This document shows positions 61,189 to 64,000 of a DNA stretch of 64,000 nt, in pieces. The stretch is from Cephalotus follicularis. Lineage: Eukaryota; Streptophyta; Magnoliopsida; Oxalidales; Cephalotaceae. The DNA lies in assembly GCA_001972305.1 (NCBI GenBank), contig BDDD01001756.1, positions 85,892 through 149,891 on the forward strand, given 5' to 3'. Every line of letters starts with the position of its first letter. Positions within the stretch are counted from its first letter, which is position 1. The notes under the pieces are model-generated. The model ran no database searches. It saw only the letters and a program-made list of their open reading frames with translations, and was not told where the DNA came from. The position numbers and the translations under genes were made by a program.

Positions 61189-61208
61189 CCCCATCCTTCG
61201 GGGTGGGG
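61189..61208 (+). other. GC-rich hairpin with TTCG loop (E 3' LTR)
   Basis: Arms CCCCATCC and GGGTGGGG pair over eight positions (one T-G) around TTCG, giving a C(UUCG)G-type tetraloop if transcribed. The 5' LTR copy (44361-44380) pairs less well. Confidence 0.5.
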
Positions 61209-61591
61209 TTGTGTTGTACCTTTGGGTGTGACATAGGTAGGGCAGCGAGTAGCAGCAGACCGAAGGATACATTTTGATTGTGTAACCAATTCTTTAAAAC
61301 ATTTCTGCGTCCTTGGAAAATACTTTCCCCAGTCATTTTGAAAAATATATATATTCATATGTTGACAAATATACATTTTCGTACAATAATGATTATAATA
61401 ATCATATAAGCTTTTCAAAATGGTTAACATCTTTTAGCAATCAACCTTAAAGAAATTTATAATTCAGTAATAATGCAAACATATGCTCAGAATGCATCTA
61501 GGGCCGTTTCTAGAGTATTTTCGGGTCTAACGGGTCCCATCCGAGTGAGATTTTTCCAAACAGGAGGATAAGCGTTGATGCATATTCCTAG

Positions 61592-61692
61592 GGCGTCGAC
61601 GTCTTTTGCGCTAAGGCGCCAACATCTTGTACAATTATTCCCAGGCATTTTTGGACCAAAGACGTCGATGCTTTTCCAAAGGCATCGATGTC
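61592..61692. repeat. TCGA palindromes, cluster 2a (I)
   Basis: Includes a pair 21 bases apart (GACGTCGATGC at 61661 and GGCATCGATGTC at 61681). Confidence 0.65.
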
Positions 61693-61914
61693 TTTATGAT
61701 ACCAGGAGGTATCCGTTCGTGAAACTTGATTCTAGGGGGAAGAATCCGGCCCTTAAACCCTCATATAAGCAAAACTCACCCTCTCAAGGCGTAAGGCATG
61801 CTACTGTTTATCAGGATATGTAACCAGAACATCAATTCGTAAATAAACACGTAACCACGAGTAGCCAATTCCCCATCTGCAGTAAACACAACTGTTCTAT
61901 GAATACCCAGAAAA

Positions 61915-62000
61915 GGCGTCGATGCTTTCACTCAAACATCGATGTCTTTCACAGTCACACACGAAGACATCGACGTCTTTAGGTAGACATCGATGTCTAT
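61915..62000. repeat. TCGA palindromes, cluster 2b (I)
   Basis: Four centres in two pairs, each about 20 bases apart. Confidence 0.68.
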
Positions 62001-62748
62001 TCAGTCCAGAACGTCATTTCCATAGTTTTAACACACCAGGTTATTACCCAAATCATCCATTACACAAACCAGTTCGAATATTCATGTAATTTGCACATGC
62101 ATGTTCACTCCGTACATCACAGTAGTCATCACAACAAGTCCAGAGATTATAATTCATCCATTAACATGCAATTCACCAATGACATTCATTATCCTAAAAC
62201 TCAAAATGCATGTATAAGAATCATCACTTTCCCCTACCTTGTTGTTCCAAGTTAGGAACTAGAAAGTCCACCTCTTTGTGTTCCAAGGGTTGCTCACAGC
62301 AGCTCCCAACTCACCCAGGTTGCAATCCCAGGAGCTCCAAGCTCCAAGTGCTCAACAATGGTGGTTCTATCTTCTCTCACTCTTTCTCTGTTCTGTCTCT
62401 TTTCTCACTGTGTTTGGCTGAGAAAGAGGGGAAGAAAGAGGTGTTTTATGCTAGCAGAAACCCTCCCCTTCTCTCTTGCTTCACAGGTATCCACACACAC
62501 CTGTGCTCACGCCTCTCACCCTCTGGTTTTTGGCTCTCATTCCATCTCTCTTCTGCAGGTTGCAGATGAAGATGGCATATCCTCTTGCATGCACCAGGTG
62601 AAGAACACGTTTTGGACCATGCCTGGAAACACACCAGCATGGTCAACACGTCGCATTGTGCATGTCGAGCTGCCTGGATGATGCCTCAAAAGTTGCCCCA
62701 TTGCATGTTATTCTTTCAGTGTATAACGTGACAGATGTTCTTTTCAAA

Positions 62749-62896
62749 GGCGTCGACGTCTTTCCTTAGACGTCGATGTCTTTTCTTCTTTCATAAGAAG
62801 CTGTCGATGTCTTCATCTATATCGACCTGCATGTACATGCATTCACGTGCATCTTGATTCCCGTAGGCGTCGACGTCTTTCCAAAGACATCGACGC
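62749..62896. repeat. TCGA palindromes, cluster 1 (I)
   Basis: Includes pairs 20 bases apart at 62753/62773 and at the end of the cluster. It lies 170-320 bases from the LTR start, as in C and H. Confidence 0.7.
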
Positions 62897-63068
62897 GTTT
62901 ACCTCAAAACTGCGCCGTTTTAGTTTAACACACACATTTCTTTCCCCAAAACAATTTTTAAGGTTTGGAAACATCTTTGAGGAAAAAATCTCAACATTTT
63001 CATTAATTCAAGCATAAGATTACATCTTAAAACGAAATATTACAATAAAGAAAATACCGGGTGTTGCA

Positions 63069-64000
63069 TATTTCTATGTATATCAACATTTATTCCTACT
63101 TTCAAAATTAAAATGAACACAAAAATAATCAAAAAATGCAAATAAATAAAAGAACAATGGGGTAGGATTTACCGGATATTATCATAGAGCTCGAAATATT
63201 CTATCGATGCAGCTGAATTTTTTTGAAGATTATCAATCCGCACTTAAATTACCTACAAAAACAATGAAAAACAAAAACAAAAACGTAAAAAAAAAGAGAT
63301 ACATAAATAAAACAAAAACAGTGGGTTGCCTCCCACTCAGCGCTTTGCTTTAACATCTTTGGCTGGACATTGCTGGTGTGGATATCAAAGAGGAGTGTAG
63401 ATAGTATCAATCAAGTCAACAGACTCAATGATCTATCCATCATTAATTCCATCCACATATGGTTTCAAATACGGCCCATGGACGTTAAATGTGTCTTTCA
63501 TACCTGTCCAAGCAAACTAAAAAATACAAGTGAAAGCACAGTTTAAACAATATAAATGACATCCCAAAAATATTTCCACCAGTAAAATCCATCAACAGAA
63601 CCATAACATTTAAGTGCATCAACACAATGAGAGAAAATAACTTTTACAATAAAAGAACCATCCCAACAAGAATTCCACCAGTAAAAACTGTTAAGAACGC
63701 AATCTACCAAATTACTAGTCTCCCAATCCCAAAGAACATTCACAATTTCAAACGAGGTGGAACAATGGCCCATGAATGAATTACAAGGAAATTCTTTTAA
63801 TTCAAATTTCGGAGACTTTTCTATGAATGGTTTGGGCCAAGATGTGGACAATGGACCCTCTGATTCTAATGGTTGTGGACCTAACACTTCAAAGAAATCT
63901 CCTTTTTCAATCTCCTCAAATTCCCTCATACACTCACTGATGATTTCATCCAATTCACGTTCCCTATCCGAGATAGATTCATTAACCCCATTATCTAGAC
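63069..64000 (-). mobile_element. Element L: inverted Athila-type fragment
   Basis: On the minus strand, the start of the window-end piece (63953 to about 63775) encodes ESEGPLSTSWPKPFIEKSPK, matching K near 11815-11880. Lower down, about 63520-63430, sequence like the end of Athila integrase appears (DTFNVHGPYLKPYVDG). It is followed at about 63325-63350 by GTGGGAGGCAACCCAC, a motif typical just after Athila pol. The element is partial and broken, and runs off the window. Bases 63069-63300 are AT-rich with no gene. Confidence 0.7.

Larger units (their letters stand above)
42435..61269 (+). mobile_element. Element E: Ty3/Gypsy chromovirus (Tekay/Del type), carrying F (with G)
   Basis: 5' LTR 42435-44718, primer site, gag, pol, purine tract, and a 3' LTR in two pieces around F (49528-50531 and 60252-61269). 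The end of the 3' LTR is missing, so no duplication can be checked. Coding regions align with Tekay-type Gypsy proteins and are broken in a dozen or so places. LTR sequence is unrelated to A/B/G or C/H at a glance but shares the stem-loop and the TCGA palindromes. About 22 differences in the first 300 LTR bases by eye (about 7%). Confidence 0.9.
60252..61269 (+). repeat. Element E 3' LTR, second part, truncated
   Basis: Begins with the second copy of CATGC and aligns with 43427 to about 44435 of the 5' LTR. The last 280 or so LTR bases are not present. It has a stem-loop (61172-61188) and a following GC-rich hairpin (61189-61208). Confidence 0.88.
61270..63068 (-). repeat. Element I: inverted partial LTR related to C/H
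   Basis: Read on the minus strand it starts TGCAACACCCGGTA at 63068 and resembles the first 1.8 kb of the C LTR: an AATTAAT zone near the start, the TTTCCCCTACC...AACTAGAAAGTCCACC block near 62230-62275, and two zones of TCGA palindromes. No purine tract lies before its start, so it is a 5' or solo LTR piece. It abuts the truncated E LTR. The 119-codon plus frame at 62210-62569 is antisense and has no domain. Confidence 0.75.

Noticed and set aside
62210-62681. Overlapping 119- and 107-codon frames
   Set aside because: They lie in inverted LTR fragment I, antisense to it, with no domain.

Overview
The window looks like a block of flowering-plant heterochromatin. I find no host gene, no rRNA or tRNA gene and no ordinary intergenic DNA in 64 kb. 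Nearly everything can be assigned to LTR retrotransposons inserted into one another: Ty3/Gypsy chromoviruses of Tekay (Del) type with 2.3-2.9 kb LTRs, a Ty1/Copia element with 2.5 kb LTRs, and Athila-type Ty3/Gypsy remnants. The chromoviruses are recognised by gag, aspartic protease, RT, RNase H, integrase and a C-terminal chromodomain-like tail, an initiator-Met tRNA primer site and a purine tract before the 3' LTR. These families, and 5-bp target duplications, point to a repeat-rich angiosperm. The species cannot be told from this sequence. All elements are treated as fossils; every coding region is broken.

Layout, left to right. Element A (1-4684, +) is a Tekay-type element lying inside the 5' LTR of element H (4685-11801, +), a second Tekay-type family. 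H runs into an Athila-like block K (11802-13749, +). Copia element D (13750-42434, +) sits in K. D is itself split in its gag by Tekay-type element B (18851-39471, +, duplication GATAT), which is a relative of A. B is split in its RNase H region by element C (24359-34744, minus strand, duplication GTCTT), a relative of H. Tekay-type element E (42435-61269, +) sits in the 3' LTR of D. Its own 3' LTR holds F (50532-60251, +, duplication CATGC), which carries gag but no recognisable pol. The 3' LTR of F holds G, a solo LTR of the A family (55557-58310, duplication ATGAT). After E come an inverted LTR fragment I (61270-63068, a distant relative of the C/H LTR) and an inverted Athila-like block L (63069-64000). 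The deepest nest is K > D > E > F > G.

Rough by-eye LTR divergence agrees with the nesting: D about 8%, E about 7%, B and F about 6%, C about 4%.

Two patterns are not explained by ordinary element annotation. (1) Several otherwise dissimilar LTR families carry arrays of short TCGA-centred palindromes spaced close to 21 bp, at similar places in the LTR; the clearest is ten sites at 56704-56910. (2) Every Tekay-type LTR whose 3' part is present has a small stem-loop upstream of the LTR end. Its arms differ between families, including a compensatory C-G to T-A change between E and F. These two are the best candidates for an undescribed system of cis-acting LTR signals.
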